Part shown: piece after piece, positions 25,389 to 36,581 of the stretch
How the letters are laid out: every line of letters begins with the position of its first letter
Position numbering within the stretch: position 1 is the first letter of the stretch
Assembly (NCBI RefSeq): GCF_000264995.1
Contig: NW_006767436.1
Location: 1,576,800 to 1,640,799 of the forward strand
Reading direction: 5' to 3'
Source: Punctularia strigosozonata HHB-11173 SS5
Taxonomy: Eukaryota > Basidiomycota > Agaricomycetes > Corticiales > Punctulariaceae
Length of the DNA stretch: 64,000 bases
Program-made: the position numbers and the translations under genes
The notes under the pieces: model-generated
The model's input: the letters and a program-made list of their open reading frames with translations, nothing else
The model's database searches: none
Told to the model about the DNA's origin: nothing

Positions 25389-27600
25389 ATGGCTCAGCTC
25401 TTTGATTCCGTACCAACCGACGTTAAGATTGGCACCGCTCTCCTGCTTCTCGCCGCTGCAGGCACGAAGCTCATTTCCAACTCGCAATCCTTACCACTAC
25501 CTCCTGGTCCACAAGGACACTGGCTTTTTGGGGCTACATTCAGTTCTTCCGAGTACGTCAATCCATTTATCTCCCCTGCGGTCTAATCTCCAGTTACTGC
25601 GTGAAGGGCATGGCGCGTTCTTGAGGAATGGACGCAGGAATACGGACCTGTCTTCTCCTATCGCCAAGGGACGCGTAGGATGTTCATCATTGGCCGCACA
25701 CAGGTCCGGATCCATACTTAACTGGGCCATCTCAAGGATGCGTGGCAATCACTAAAATTCACCATAGGCAGCGATCGATATATTGGAGAGAGAAGGTGCC
25801 GCTACTCTCGATCGACCATTGAACATCCCAGCGGAGACGGCTTCCGGAGGATTGCGCATTCTTAACATGAGCTGGAGCGATCAAGCGAGGAAACTGCGAC
25901 GCGCTATGCATGAGCACCTGCGTCACAAAGTAGCCTTGTCCTACGGTGACATGCAGGAAGAGCACGCCAGGAATGTTATCCTCGACATCTTGAAGAATCC
26001 TGAGGATCACCAAACACATGTCAGAAGGTTGCATCGTTTCCGGCAGATCTGCGCATCTATCTCGCTATTGCTGAACGAATGTGCCCCAACAGGTTCTCCG
26101 CAGCTACGACTTTGCGACTTGCGTACGGGAAGACTACGCCCACGTATGTAGATGATTTAGAGATACAGCGCATCAACGTGTATGCTGCCTATCATTTTCA
26201 GCCGAAGGCCTCCCTAAAGTCCGTCTTGGCAGCATTGTGGCAAGACTACGGAAAATACTATTTCCTGGCTCCTTGTGGGTGGATAGGATCCCCTTACTGC
26301 GGTACATTCCTGGTTGGCTGCGTGAGCAGCAGGAATGGCACCATAACGAACTGGATCTGTATCATTCTCAAGTTAATACTGTCAAAGCCCAGATAGTGAG
26401 CGCGGCCTTCACTCTTATGGAGTGTCTAGCTGACTTGAATTGTGTATAGGCTCAAGGAGATGCACCACAGTCTTTCGTCAAATACCTTTTGGAGGATCAA
26501 GAAAAACTTGGCCTGTCGAACGACGAGCTTGCTTACCTTGCAGGGAGCCTCTTCAATGCTGGCAGCGAGTCGGTAGGTAATTGGTCCTTTCAACAGTTGT
26601 ACATAAATGCGATGTTGCCCATCCCTTTCAGACGGCTGCTGTACTGGGCTGGGTGATCGTTGCAGCGGCGAAGCACCCCGCTGCTCAGGTTCAAGTACAG
26701 GCCGAACTTGACCGCATCGTCGGCCTGCAAAGAGGTAAAAATTTCGGGTTAAATCCTCACAGCATATCTTGATTCGTTCACAGCGCCTACGTTCGATGAC
26801 GAGAATGGACTTCCGCAAGTCACCGCATTCATGCGCGAAGTGTACCGGTGGAGGCCTGCAAGTACGATTGGTGAGGAATCGCTTTGTCTGGAAATTGCCT
26901 CCAAGCTTATAATGTTACAGCACAGGCTCATCGTAGTAGGAAAGATATCATCTGGGTATGTTCGCTGACTACCGTCGGCACCGAAGCGATGCAAACCACT
27001 TCCTCAGAAAAACTACTTGATACCCGCCGGGTCCACGATAATCGGTAGCCAATGGTATGTACCGGTTTTGGTTACGGTTCTTTCGTTCTTCATCGCGCGG
27101 TAGGTCTATTGCGCATGACCCAGAGGTTTGGCCGAATCCAGACCGGTTCGATCCGAATAGATGGCTGTACGAAGATGGTGGTCTTCGGGAGGACAAAAAG
27201 ACGTTCATGTTTGGGTTTGGCAGAAGGTATGCACCTTAAAACTCGTGGCTGCTCTATTGTAGGAGACTGATCCGGTATGGCAGATTCTGCCCTGGCCAAC
27301 ACGTAAGCGTGTTAATTGACTTACCAAGCAGCACATTCATTGCATTTGTTACATGTTTCCAGTTCGCGAATAGGTGAGATGCGGGACTTCGGTGCCCGTT
27401 TCCGTGTACTGATTGTGCGTAGAGCGGTTTTCATCAACACGGCTCTGTTGCTGTGGTCCTACAACATCCGGGAAGACCCAGCGCACCCCATTGACTCGAT
27501 GGCCTTCTCGAAGAGCTCGCTGATTCATCCGCAGCCATTCAAGGTGCAATTTGGGCCGAGGGTTGCAAACTTAGGCTCCCTATTGGCAGAGCGTCCATGA
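25389..27600 (+). CDS. Cytochrome P450 monooxygenase
   Basis: Haem-thiolate monooxygenase of the microsomal type, anchored in the ER by an N-terminal helix (VKIGTALLLLAAAGTKLI) followed by the proline hinge LPLPPGPQGHW. The start chosen is 25389; an in-frame ATG at 25329 would add 20 residues ahead of the anchor. First exons: 25389-25552, 25607-25703, then from 25768. Key motifs: I-helix AGSLFNAGSES joined across an intron to TAAVLGW; K-helix REVYRWRP (ExxR); PERF-type region PNPDRFDPNRWL; haem loop FGFGRR joined to FCPGQH. An 11-nt exon (27363-27373) links GQH to ANRAVFINTALLLW. No lesion is needed to read the gene. I cannot assign a CYP family or substrate. The neighbours do not form a biosynthetic cluster. 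Confidence 0.88.
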
Positions 27601-28073
27601 GGCAGTTCTCATGATCCCGCCATGCAAGCAGCGATGATACAACTGACGGGCTTTACAAGTGCTGTTGGATTGTTGAACTACTATGTAACCCGTGATACCG
27701 CAGCGGAATGACGGAGTTGCTTAACGCCGGCGATGGAGATCGATTTTATCACAAGCAATCCATCTTACCACGCGGGAGACCATTCCGATATTTAGCCCTG
27801 GAGCCATGGGAAGCCATCTATTACGGTTGAATGTGCTATGGATACAAGTGTTGAACCTGTTGGGATTACAGTATTCTATACCAATGCGAGGATGAACTCT
27901 CCGTGTCCGTGTTGAAATGGTTTACAGGTATGGAAAGGCGGCTTGCATATGATGAGATATGCACATGAATGCACGGAAATTGCACGTGAATTTGGAATGC
28001 GCGTTAGTGGCTAACTTTGATTTGGAACGGAGGCAGTCTCTGGCGAGAGACACGCCACTGCGATCTCTCGGTA
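27601..28073. other. Intergenic region between convergent P450 and CAF16 genes
   Basis: About 470 bp between two convergent genes, presumably their 3' untranslated regions and terminators. I see no coding signal, repeat or RNA gene in it. Confidence 0.5.
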
Positions 28074-29090
28074 TTAATGGCTGTAGTCGTATTTGCGGTA
28101 GAATGTCTCTGAGTCGGTGGGAACACCCTGGCAAGTGATGTGATGAGTGGGAGGGTAACTCGGACGGGTTACGGACGCCATTACCTGGTCAGCCTTGGCG
28201 CCACGCGTTTTCCGGCCCTGCTTTTCGAGAGCACGACGATACTCGCGGTCTTCGCTGAGCCACTGAAGGGCCAGGGCGTAAAGCGAGGAGCCCTTGCTGG
28301 GGCTTGTACCTGAAGATGGATCGGAAGGAAGCGGCCAAGGCGTAGGTTCAGTGACCATCGTCCCAAAGCGCATGTGCGCAACGTGAGTTGGGAATGTGTC
28401 GAGGCCATCGAATATATGCGTCGCGTAGAGAATAGTGGCATTCCGCGTTTCGCACTCCTCCCTGAGGAAGGAGAGGAGGTTATCTCTGACGAGCACGTCC
28501 AGATCGACGGTGACCTCGTCGAGGAGAAGCACGTCCCAAGGCGCCATGAGACCCATCACCAACTGCACCCGTCGGCGCTCGCCGTCTGATATGGCGTGCA
28601 TGTGCCAATCGAGGTCAACATCAAGAATATCAAGGAGACGATCCCGGCGCTCCTTGTGGCGGTACCCGCCAATCGAGTCGAGAAAATGCGATACCACGAT
28701 GTCGCCTCGCACAACGGGGTTCATAGCCCTGCGCCTGGATGAGATACGGCGCAGGGATGGAAGCGCGTTGCGACGTACCACTCGGTGCCGAGGAAGGTGA
28801 CGCCCTCAGGCGTGTTGCGGAAGACATCGCGGTCCTTGATCTGGATGACGGCGCCGGGGGCGGTGACAAGGCGCTTGCCAGCAAGGATCTGAAGCAATGT
28901 GGACTTGCCGGCTGGGTCGCAGATCAGTGGAAATGATGGCGGGTGCTAGGGCGGGCTTGCCTCCGTTGGCGCCGACGAGGATGGTGCGCGAGCCCGGCGG
29001 AAGGTGAATGTTCACGTTCTCGAGGGCAGGCGGGGTGTTTGTATGGGCGAAAGTGAGGTGGTCGACGTGGACGGCATCCATGGCGAGCAT
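28074..29090 (-). CDS. CAF16: CAF16-type ABC ATPase (soluble, CCR4-NOT associated)
   Basis: Soluble ATP-binding-cassette protein without membrane helices; yeast Caf16 associates with the CCR4-NOT complex. Exons 28961-29090, 28779-28911, 28185-28728 and 28074-28127 give 286 residues in frame. The Walker A motif GANGAGKSTLLQ is formed only when the intron 28912-28960 is removed; that intron begins with GC rather than GT. The second join gives EWAMNPVVRGDIVVSHFLDS, a Caf16 hallmark. The ABC signature is ISDGERRRVQLVMGL (family consensus SxGxxRRVQ) and Walker B is WDVLLLDEVTVDLD. The C-terminus ends ETFYRKYDYSH. An ATG at 29081 is an alternative start three codons later. Divergent from the OPY2-like gene. 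Confidence 0.9.
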
Positions 29091-29356
29091 CCGGAGCTGA
29101 TGGCGGCCGAGCAAGGGAGTGTGTGAAGTGGGCTCAGTTGATCAGACCCAGCCTCGGCCCTGTTCTCAGCGACGGTCACTCTGTCCCTCTTCCCCTTCGT
29201 TCGTCCGCGCTCTGCGCCCTTGTGCCAGCCCTCAGCCGACGCTGCGTCTCACATCGCGGTCGCTGTCCTCCCCGACGTTGCAGGCCATCGCAGGGCTTTT
29301 ACTGTAACCACCAACCACATCGACACTGAACCCACACGCTCCTTTCTCATCCTTCC

Positions 29357-31545
29357 ATGGACGCCCTCCTCATACCGAGGCAGGCCAACTCAACCTCCGG
29401 CTGTCCCAACGACCTGCAATGTTCGTCCTTCCGCGGTTCACTCTGCCTTTCTTTCTCATACCGTATTTCAGGTCCCGACCCAGCGCCGTGTGTTTGCACT
29501 GGTAATCAGTTATGCGTCCAGATTCTCAGGTATGTCCGTACCTCGCGCCAACACGGCTGGGCTCCATGCCCTCGCCTAACATGACCTCCAGGACGTGTAG
29601 CCAGTGCGGATCCTTCAAATGTGTTGAGCCCAGCTCCTCGTCATCAGGCAAGAAAGGCGGCGTCTCTACCGGTGCCCTCGCTGGTGCCATCGTTGGGTGC
29701 TTAATTCTGTTCGCGCTCGTCCTTGGCGGTGTCTTCTTCTGGTACCGCCGTCGCTCTCGCCTGCTACGTGAGGCGCAGCAAGCACAACCGGAGACGCAGG
29801 AAGTCGTCGCCTCCGCCCTTGACGTGCTCAACCGACCGGATCCGAACGAGAAGTTCCAGCAGCCTCCGGCGCCCTCTCCCCAAAGCAACGTACGCGTCTA
29901 CCAGCACTCGCGGACGACCCTCGATCTCGATCCGGAGTCACAGCGCGCTGCAGTCGTTACACATGCCCACCAGAATCCGTTCGAGGATGCGCAGTCGATC
30001 CAGACCACATCCTCCAACTCTCATGGCACGAATGTCATTCCGATTGCACTCGTTCCTCGCACCTCTGCACTTCCATCCTCGCAGCTGAACCCCCCGGAGC
30101 GTAGCATTTCGCCCGCACCGCCTCGTCCCATACGCACGCCCGATTTGGACCTTAATCTCGAGCACGTCAACGTATCCAAGGATTCGCTCCGTCCCGGAAC
30201 TAACTCTGGCTCTCACTCACCATACACGCCAAGTGAGATCTCGGGCATCTCGGGGACAGGCAATAATAGGCAGTCGTACATGTCCAACATGACCGGCGCG
30301 ACCGACTTCCTGAACGAGGCACCCACAATCGTCACCCCGACCAAGGGCGCGGTCAGACAAGTGCTCGGCGTTGCTCATGCCCAAGTGGTCCCGAACACGG
30401 GCAGTACTGGATCCATGACGAGCTCCACGCCCAACACCCCCCGTCACCCATCCTCGCTCGTGTCAAGGCCCAGTGTTCGTTCTCCCTTGGCAACCACCTC
30501 CTTCGGACCGAAGGATGTTGTTACCGAGAGCATGTCCGAAGTCGACGAAGACGGTGCATTGAGTGTTGCATCAGATCCCTTCGCCGACGAGCGCGGAATC
30601 CATAGCCAACTGTCGCAAGTCCGTGGCGGCGATGGCGCCGGCTCCATCACGACGTTCTCGACGGAGTCGTCTCTAGGCACCCCTGTTGCGCCTCCCGAGC
30701 AGCGTTATCGTCCCGTCTCGCTAGAGACGAACGCCGCCAGCATCTTGTCCGCCAACATTGGTACTGCTGCTCGCGTTCAGATCGGATTGAGCCCGCTTAG
30801 ACGAGGCGAGGGAGCGGAAGATGTGCCAACGACTGCGACCAGCCTAGGTGTAGGCACGCCACGTATGTTGACGAAGATGGCGAGCGGAAGGCTGGTGACT
30901 CCCTCCACTGCCAACACGCCGGCCTCCGCGTTCACTCCTACGGGCACCAGTGATGCCACTACCCACGGCAGCGGAACTTCTGCAGGCACCCTCCAGGAAC
31001 AACAGGCACGGGCCCTTGCCCATGCACAGGCTAAGGCTCGTGAGGCCAATCTTGGTCTCGGACCTGACGCCGCGCGGCGCACAAGCTCCGGCAGCTCGGT
31101 GATTAGTGGACGTGATTCAATCTTGGAGAATTTCCCCTTCGTCCCGCCAAGCCCTATTAGCGCGAGGCCTGCCAGAAGCCCTCCATCCAGTCCTTTGAGG
31201 CAGCAATCCTTCAACAACTCGCAAGCTCAGAGCCGTTCAGCGCTGTCCCAGGCCACTATTCAGACCCAATCCGAAGTTACAGGCGACCTGCCGAAACCGC
31301 CAAACAGAAAGCTCCTCGGCATGTCGACCGTTTCCCAGTCGTCAACCGCGTCGGAGGGGCTCGGTTCTTTCCCGTTCCACATTGAACGTGAACCATCTGA
31401 GCCAACTGCCAAGGCCGCTCCACCCGCCGCGTATGGCGGGCGGACGCGCGCGAGTCTTGACACACTCGCGTTGACAAGCGCTCTGTCGAGCTATCCACTT
31501 GGGTTTGACGAGGCCAGCTCGAGTGGACACGACATGCCGCGGTGA
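29357..31545 (+). CDS. Opy2-like single-pass membrane anchor of the HOG/MAPK osmosensing branch
   Basis: In yeast Opy2 is a plasma-membrane anchor that recruits Ste50-Ste11. Exons 29357-29420, 29472-29529 and 29592-31545 give 691 residues. Joined, the short external part has a dense cysteine pattern, including CPDPAPCVCTGNQLCVQILR and TCSQCGSFKCVEPSSSSSGK, matching the Opy2 N-terminal Cys-rich domain. One helix follows (STGALAGAIVGCLILFALVL) with a stop-transfer YRRRSR. No cleavable signal peptide is seen, as in Opy2. The long cytoplasmic tail of about 600 residues is Ser/Thr/Pro-rich and disordered, with short blocks such as SDPFADERGIHSQLSQV and ILENFPFVPPSP that could dock partners. Function is inferred by family. 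Divergent from CAF16 with about 265 bp between starts. Confidence 0.8.
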
Positions 31546-32112
31546 AGTGGCAACACCTGTCAAATCAAGCCCAATTCCCACTGATGACCGATCGATGCCG
31601 TGGACGACCTTCAACTGTAGCCATCTATCCGTTGTGACCCAAGAAAACAAGGACGTTCGACCTTGTGTGCTCCTACCATCATCACCCCACTGCGCCAGTC
31701 GTATTTATACCTTATTTCTTTCCATCAATTCCTTTTCGTTGCGGCAACGTCCTGACAAGACGTTTCTGTCTATCCGGCTCTCTTCTTTCTGCACTCGACT
31801 TACCGTACATTCCTTTTTTGTTCGAGCTCGACGATCCCCCTTTGAAGCTGGATGTGCCATAGTCCAACGTCCGATCGCCGCCTTGCTTCTCGTGATTGCA
31901 TGTTTGCCATATTACAGATGTTGGGATTAGGATGTCCGTATTTATTACTTGTGCGCGTCCGCTATATCCGTGACAAGTAACCGTATATGCTTCGACGTCG
32001 TTCAGCTACAGTAAGTTTCATAACGCGAGGTGATGGAGCGCTATTTCTTCGGTGCGGAACCGCCCGCAGAGCAACCTGACTTGTTGTACAGACATGTCAT
32101 CGCGGACCAGAG
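31546..32112. other. 3' region of the OPY2-like gene
   Basis: About 570 bp, pyrimidine-rich in its first half, consistent with an untranslated region. I see no gene. It ends at the target duplication of the MITE. Confidence 0.5.
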
Positions 32113-32120
32113 GTGTCGAA
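32113..32120 (+). repeat. Left target-site duplication of the hAT-like MITE
   Basis: GTGTCGAA, repeated exactly at 32478-32485 on the other side of the element. Confidence 0.8.
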
Positions 32121-32477
32121 AGGACCCCCGTTAATACAGTTAAAGGTCGGAATATTCGCTGACCCAAAATGAGTCGTATTGTCGGCAATTTTTGGCACGT
32201 TTTTGTCGGCAAATATTCCGACATCGGGCCGCGCTCTATTCCGGCATCGTGGGAATTAATGGCTGTATCTGGGCTGTTCCTCTCCGGGGTTCGATCCTTT
32301 TGTCGACGAAATATTCCGACCTTGGTTTGTCGCTCCGAACGGATGTCGTCAAAATTATTCCGGCCTGCGGCGCCCTCAGACGTGCTTTTGTCTGCAGTTA
32401 TTCCGACGTAAGGCCCTTTTCAGGGCGCAAAATGTCGTCGGAATATTCTAACATTAAACCGTATTAACGGGGGTCCT
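32121..32477. mobile_element. Non-autonomous DNA transposon (MITE), hAT-like, with 8-bp target duplication
   Basis: A 357-bp element. The ends are inverted: left AGGACCCCCGTTAATACAGT and, read from the right on the other strand, AGGACCCCCGTTAATACGGT. The first 17 bp are identical and weaker similarity continues to about 40 bp. It is flanked by the perfect direct repeat GTGTCGAA (32113-32120 and 32478-32485). Eight-base duplications are typical of the hAT superfamily. The interior carries about seven copies, in both orientations, of a motif close to ATATTCCGAC, likely subterminal transposase sites. No coding capacity. It lies between the OPY2-like gene and the UBA-UBC gene. Confidence 0.8.
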
Positions 32478-32485
32478 GTGTCGAA
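32478..32485 (+). repeat. Right target-site duplication of the hAT-like MITE
   Basis: GTGTCGAA, exact copy of 32113-32120. Confidence 0.8.
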
Positions 32486-32602
32486 TCGCGCGCGGCGCGG
32501 CAGCTTCTCGCGCCGGAACGGCGCCCTTTCTCTCAGCCACAACCGCGATTAGTTGCAGAAACACGCTGAGTGTTCGAACGAGTATTACTCACCGATCCAA
32601 CG

Positions 32603-35600
32603 ATGGAGAGCGAGATTCAGCAGCTCGTTGAAATGGTACGCCTGCGATTGTCCTCGCCTATGAGAAATCCATGTGCTTCAACTCAGATGGCATAGGGGGC
32701 CAGTCGAACGCAGGCTAAGGCGGCATTGCAGAAGCACCGAGACGTCATGGAAGCCGCCGAACAGATATTTGAGGGTCCGTAGCCCTTTCCCTGAAAACTA
32801 TTAGAGGGACGATCTGATATAGACGGTGAAGGCAAGTTTGATGATGTGGCGGAGGACGACGACGTTACAATAGCTGCGCCTGACGCGCGGATCGGGCGTG
32901 CGGAGAAGGCTCGCACTCATATGACGGTACGAATTGTCGAAACTCGAACAGGTGTCGCTGAACCTACGTCGTTATGAGATAGACTCCGGATGATGGGAGC
33001 GGGGATGAGATAATGGATGATGAGGATGGCGAAGAGGAAGAAGACGACGAAGGTTAACCGAACGCATGCATATATGTTTCTCGTCTAACATATGGTGCAG
33101 GGGATGACTATATTGACTACGACTCGGATGAAGAGTTCAAGCCGAGCGCGCAAAAAGCGGACGTGGACCCATACGCCGGTGCTGTCCACCTGTCTCTCAT
33201 CCGCCACTACAATTAACGCTCTTTTTTTGCTCCAGGTATATTCTTCTCCAAGGATCGACGTGAAGAGGTCATTGAGATTGAGGAAGCGCCCGAGCATGCC
33301 ACGATTCCCGGCTTCTCCGATTCAATGCCGCTCATGACCCAGGGCGAGTGGATGCAAGGATGTCCAGAGGGCAGCGAGCAATCGTTCCTATTCAGCCTTT
33401 ATTCGCAGCTCAGCGATGGTTCTTGTCCATGCCCACACGGTTGCGACTTCTCTGTGGCCCGCCAGAAGAGTGATTTCTTCGCGCTTTACGTGGGTCTTTC
33501 ACTATTCTCTTGAAATGATGCATGTGGCTCATCGGTGTACCAGCCTGATTTCGACACTTATATCAAGGAGTTGCGAAAAAGGGTTCATCGACTATGTGGT
33601 CGGTGTCATAAGGCCTTTTGTTTGGCTTGCGGCGAAGGTATCACAGGAGAGAAATCGCGCACGGGCGATTCGACAGATCCGCTATTTCATTGCTCTAACA
33701 TACAGGGCGTGACAGTTGGTATAGGGCTGTTTATGGTCGAAAAGCTATTTCTCGAGCAGACGCAAGACAATGCGCGACAAACGGAGCCGGATGCTAAACC
33801 GGGATTGTTCAAGAGAAAGAAAGCGGCTATAGATGCCGGTACGCCTCCGATGTACGATGATGATGATTTCATCGGTCCTCAGAACAAGAAAGCCAAGGGA
33901 GGGATAGGCTACGCGGGCAATGTCAAGGAAGATGTATGGCCAGGTGATTTGGATCATACATGACGCAGCTAATTTCGTGCAAGATCACCGGCCAAACTGA
34001 AGCTTTAGCTCAGCAGCGAGCTAAGGATGCCAAGGTAATGAACCTCAGGTTTGCGTCTTCGTTCTCAATAATTATTGATGTACCCGTCAGCTGGGCTCGT
34101 TGATGGCGAGCGTCCGCGTATACATGCCTTCTTTACGACGGCCCTCTGGTGGCTATGCCAGTGACTATCTACCACACCCGACGACGCTGGCACACTTGCG
34201 ACGACGTTTCAACCTACTGTGCACCACTTTCTTGCGGAATGATTCTCTGGCCGACATGTCTGACCGCTCCGTGCTGTACTACGAGCTGTTCACTTGGATG
34301 GAGGTAGACGATTGTGTTTCTTGCGCTCATCGTAATCTGATTCCGGATGACGTAGACCATTTCAAACCACGAAGCCCTCGCAAGCATGATGGCTCAACCA
34401 ATCATGGTTGCGCAGTCAGTGAAAGCCGCCATGCCCAGAAAATCTTCCAAGAAGCCTGATCTCAAGTCACGCGAGCGGACAATTGTTTATGAGGCTAGCG
34501 CAGGTCCACGTGAACTGCTCGAGTCGATTGTCATCCAGTCACATGCGGCTATCAAATCTTTGGATTCAGGCAATGCCTTGGAGCAGAACACGGAGATGAC
34601 TGAAGAGGAGAAGCGGGCAACTATTGATGACAAGGGCAAGAGCAGGGAAGCCGGCGAAGGTGCTCATTCAGACGAAAACCAGAGGATGCTTGACTTTTGT
34701 CATCGCATACAAGCTACTGCCCGTGCAATCGACCGTTTTCTACGGGAGAACAAAGGTGATCAGTTTGTTGAGCGTCTTCACGCTTCGTTACCCAGGATCC
34801 CTACGGCCTTGTCGGGAGATATCTACGTTGACGCTGGTGACACGGAGGAAACCGCCAAGAAAGCCTACATGGAATGGGCAACGCGTGTGCGGTAAGGATA
34901 CCTCATGATCTGCCCTTAGCCCCGCTGACGATCTCTATCCCCTAGGTTCGAGTACTGTGACCTCACGATATCGTCACCGAAGTCAAATGGGCAAACAACT
35001 GATACGCCACACTACAAACATTGTACGCAAACAACCTTCCTGTCGAGCCATTGTTCACGAGCAGCATAGACTACGATGCTGAAGCCAGGGCGCTAGTGTC
35101 GTCGGATATGCCCAAGCGTTCCCTAGCGATAGCAAAGGAGGTTGGTTGAGGCTTTTGTCTCGTCAGCCAAAACTCACAAAGATATAGCTCGCTGTACTTA
35201 CGACCAACTTACCTGTTTCATGGGTGAATTTACTCCCTATTTGCGTTTGATTCCGAGCTTCTGATAGTATATATGTACAGGATTCTTCTATTTTCCTCAA
35301 GGTCGACGAAACCAGAGTAGATATCATCAAGGCCCTGATCATTGGTCCTCAAGGCACACCGTAAGCGCGGTACTTACGTGTGAGGTCTCGCTCACAACAT
35401 TCATCGTTTGCATAGTTACCAGAATGGCTGGTATGCTTACGAGTTATGTTTTCGAAGCGAGGCTCACGGGCTCACTCAGCTTTCTCTTTGACATATTCCT
35501 TGGTCCGAGTTACAACCAGATGTCCCCAAGTGTCAAATATATGACCGTAAGCGCCTCGCTTGTTGCTCGTTTCGAATCTTATCTCTCGCAGACGAACGGC

Positions 35601-36344
35601 GGCAAGTTCCGGTTCAATCCTAATTTGTCAGAGTTCCGGCCAGCGAGTAGTATTGTTATTGACAAGGGCATGATTTCGCAGGTATGCGGACGGGAAAGTT
35701 TGTCTCAGCCTTCTGGGCACCTGGCAAGGACCGGGATGGATAGCGGGTAAATCAACACTCCTCCAGGTAACCACGCGGCTTTTCTTCCCTTTCGGCGGCT
35801 AACAAGGCGTTCGACCAGGTCCTGATTTCAATACAATCTATGATACTGTGTGATGAACCGTATTTGAACGAGCCTGGATGGGCGAACGATGCAGGGACAC
35901 CCCAATCGAAAGATTGTGAGATATGACAAGGCTGCCGTTGCACTGTACTCACGTCTTTATGAGATTCGGCGAATGTGCGGCGCATGGTGGTGAAGACTGC
36001 GGTAAATCATCATCCCTTGCGGCTGTTGATACTCTACTCACCGAGCCTCATTTATAGATGCTTGACAACTTGAAGTCACCGCCAGGTGTGTGTTGTATTA
36101 CACAGCATCGCAGTGATCCTGAAGATATTGTCACGCAGAACCCTTCGAGGATATCATTCGGACGCACTTCCGTCTGAAAGCTCGATCTATCACGGTCCAA
36201 CTGGACCAATGGCTTGCTCAGGATGATGGCAAGCCTACTCTGGCGGGCGGAGGTGTCAACATGATGCCCGAGTCCGCGTCGGGCTCATCGACTGCGTTCA
36301 GACGGGACGTCGAAGAATTGAAAAGACAGCTTAGGCAACTCTGA
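32603..36344 (+). CDS. Ubiquitin-conjugating enzyme with N-terminal UBA and Cys-rich zinc region (BIRC6/UBE2O-type UBC)
   Basis: Large E2-type protein. Exon 1 (32603-32635) joined to 32696 onward gives MESEIQQLVEMGASRTQAKA and then ALQKHRDVMEAAEQIFE, a UBA domain. An acidic stretch follows (DDEDGEEEEDDEG). A cysteine cluster lies at 33415-33650 (SCPCPHGCDF, then LCGRCHKAFCLACGE), resembling an IBR/RING-like zinc site. Then comes a helical middle, and finally the UBC fold: DIIKALIIGPQGTPYQNGC, FDIFLGPSYNQMSPSVKYM, NPNLYADGKVCLSLLGTW (catalytic Cys in KVC) and GPGWIAGKSTLLQVLISIQS. The active-site segment is built by removing 35629-35681. A 15-nt exon (35416-35430) supplies YQNGC. The UBC sequence is of the BIRC6/UBE2O kind. 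The C-terminus ends RDVEELKRQLRQL. E3 activity from the Cys region is only a guess. Confidence 0.82.
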
Positions 36345-36581
36345 TTTCTTCCTATGCACCCATATTCCTGTACTGGATAGACTTGCATGTGTTCGGAACG
36401 AGCCCCAACGTAATGCCGACGGAACGTTGGGCATGTGATTTCCTTACTTATATTTAGCCTTCGTGCATCGAGCCGGCTGCCAGATGTCTTAGCCGCTACA
36501 ACGTGCGGTTCAAGCCACTGGCATTCGACAAGCTATCACAAACCTTTGTGTGCCCGAACTCTGGCAGTCAGAGAAAGCAAA

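Noticed and set aside
25553-25606. Apparent stop in P450 exon 2, suggesting a pseudogene
   Set aside because: Using the later acceptor (GCGTGAAG) removes the stop and joins SSE to AWRVLEEWTQEYG in frame; all further motifs are present.
32287-32297. GGTTCGATCC inside the MITE, resembling a tRNA B box
   Set aside because: No A box, acceptor stem or T-run at suitable distances; chance match inside the element.
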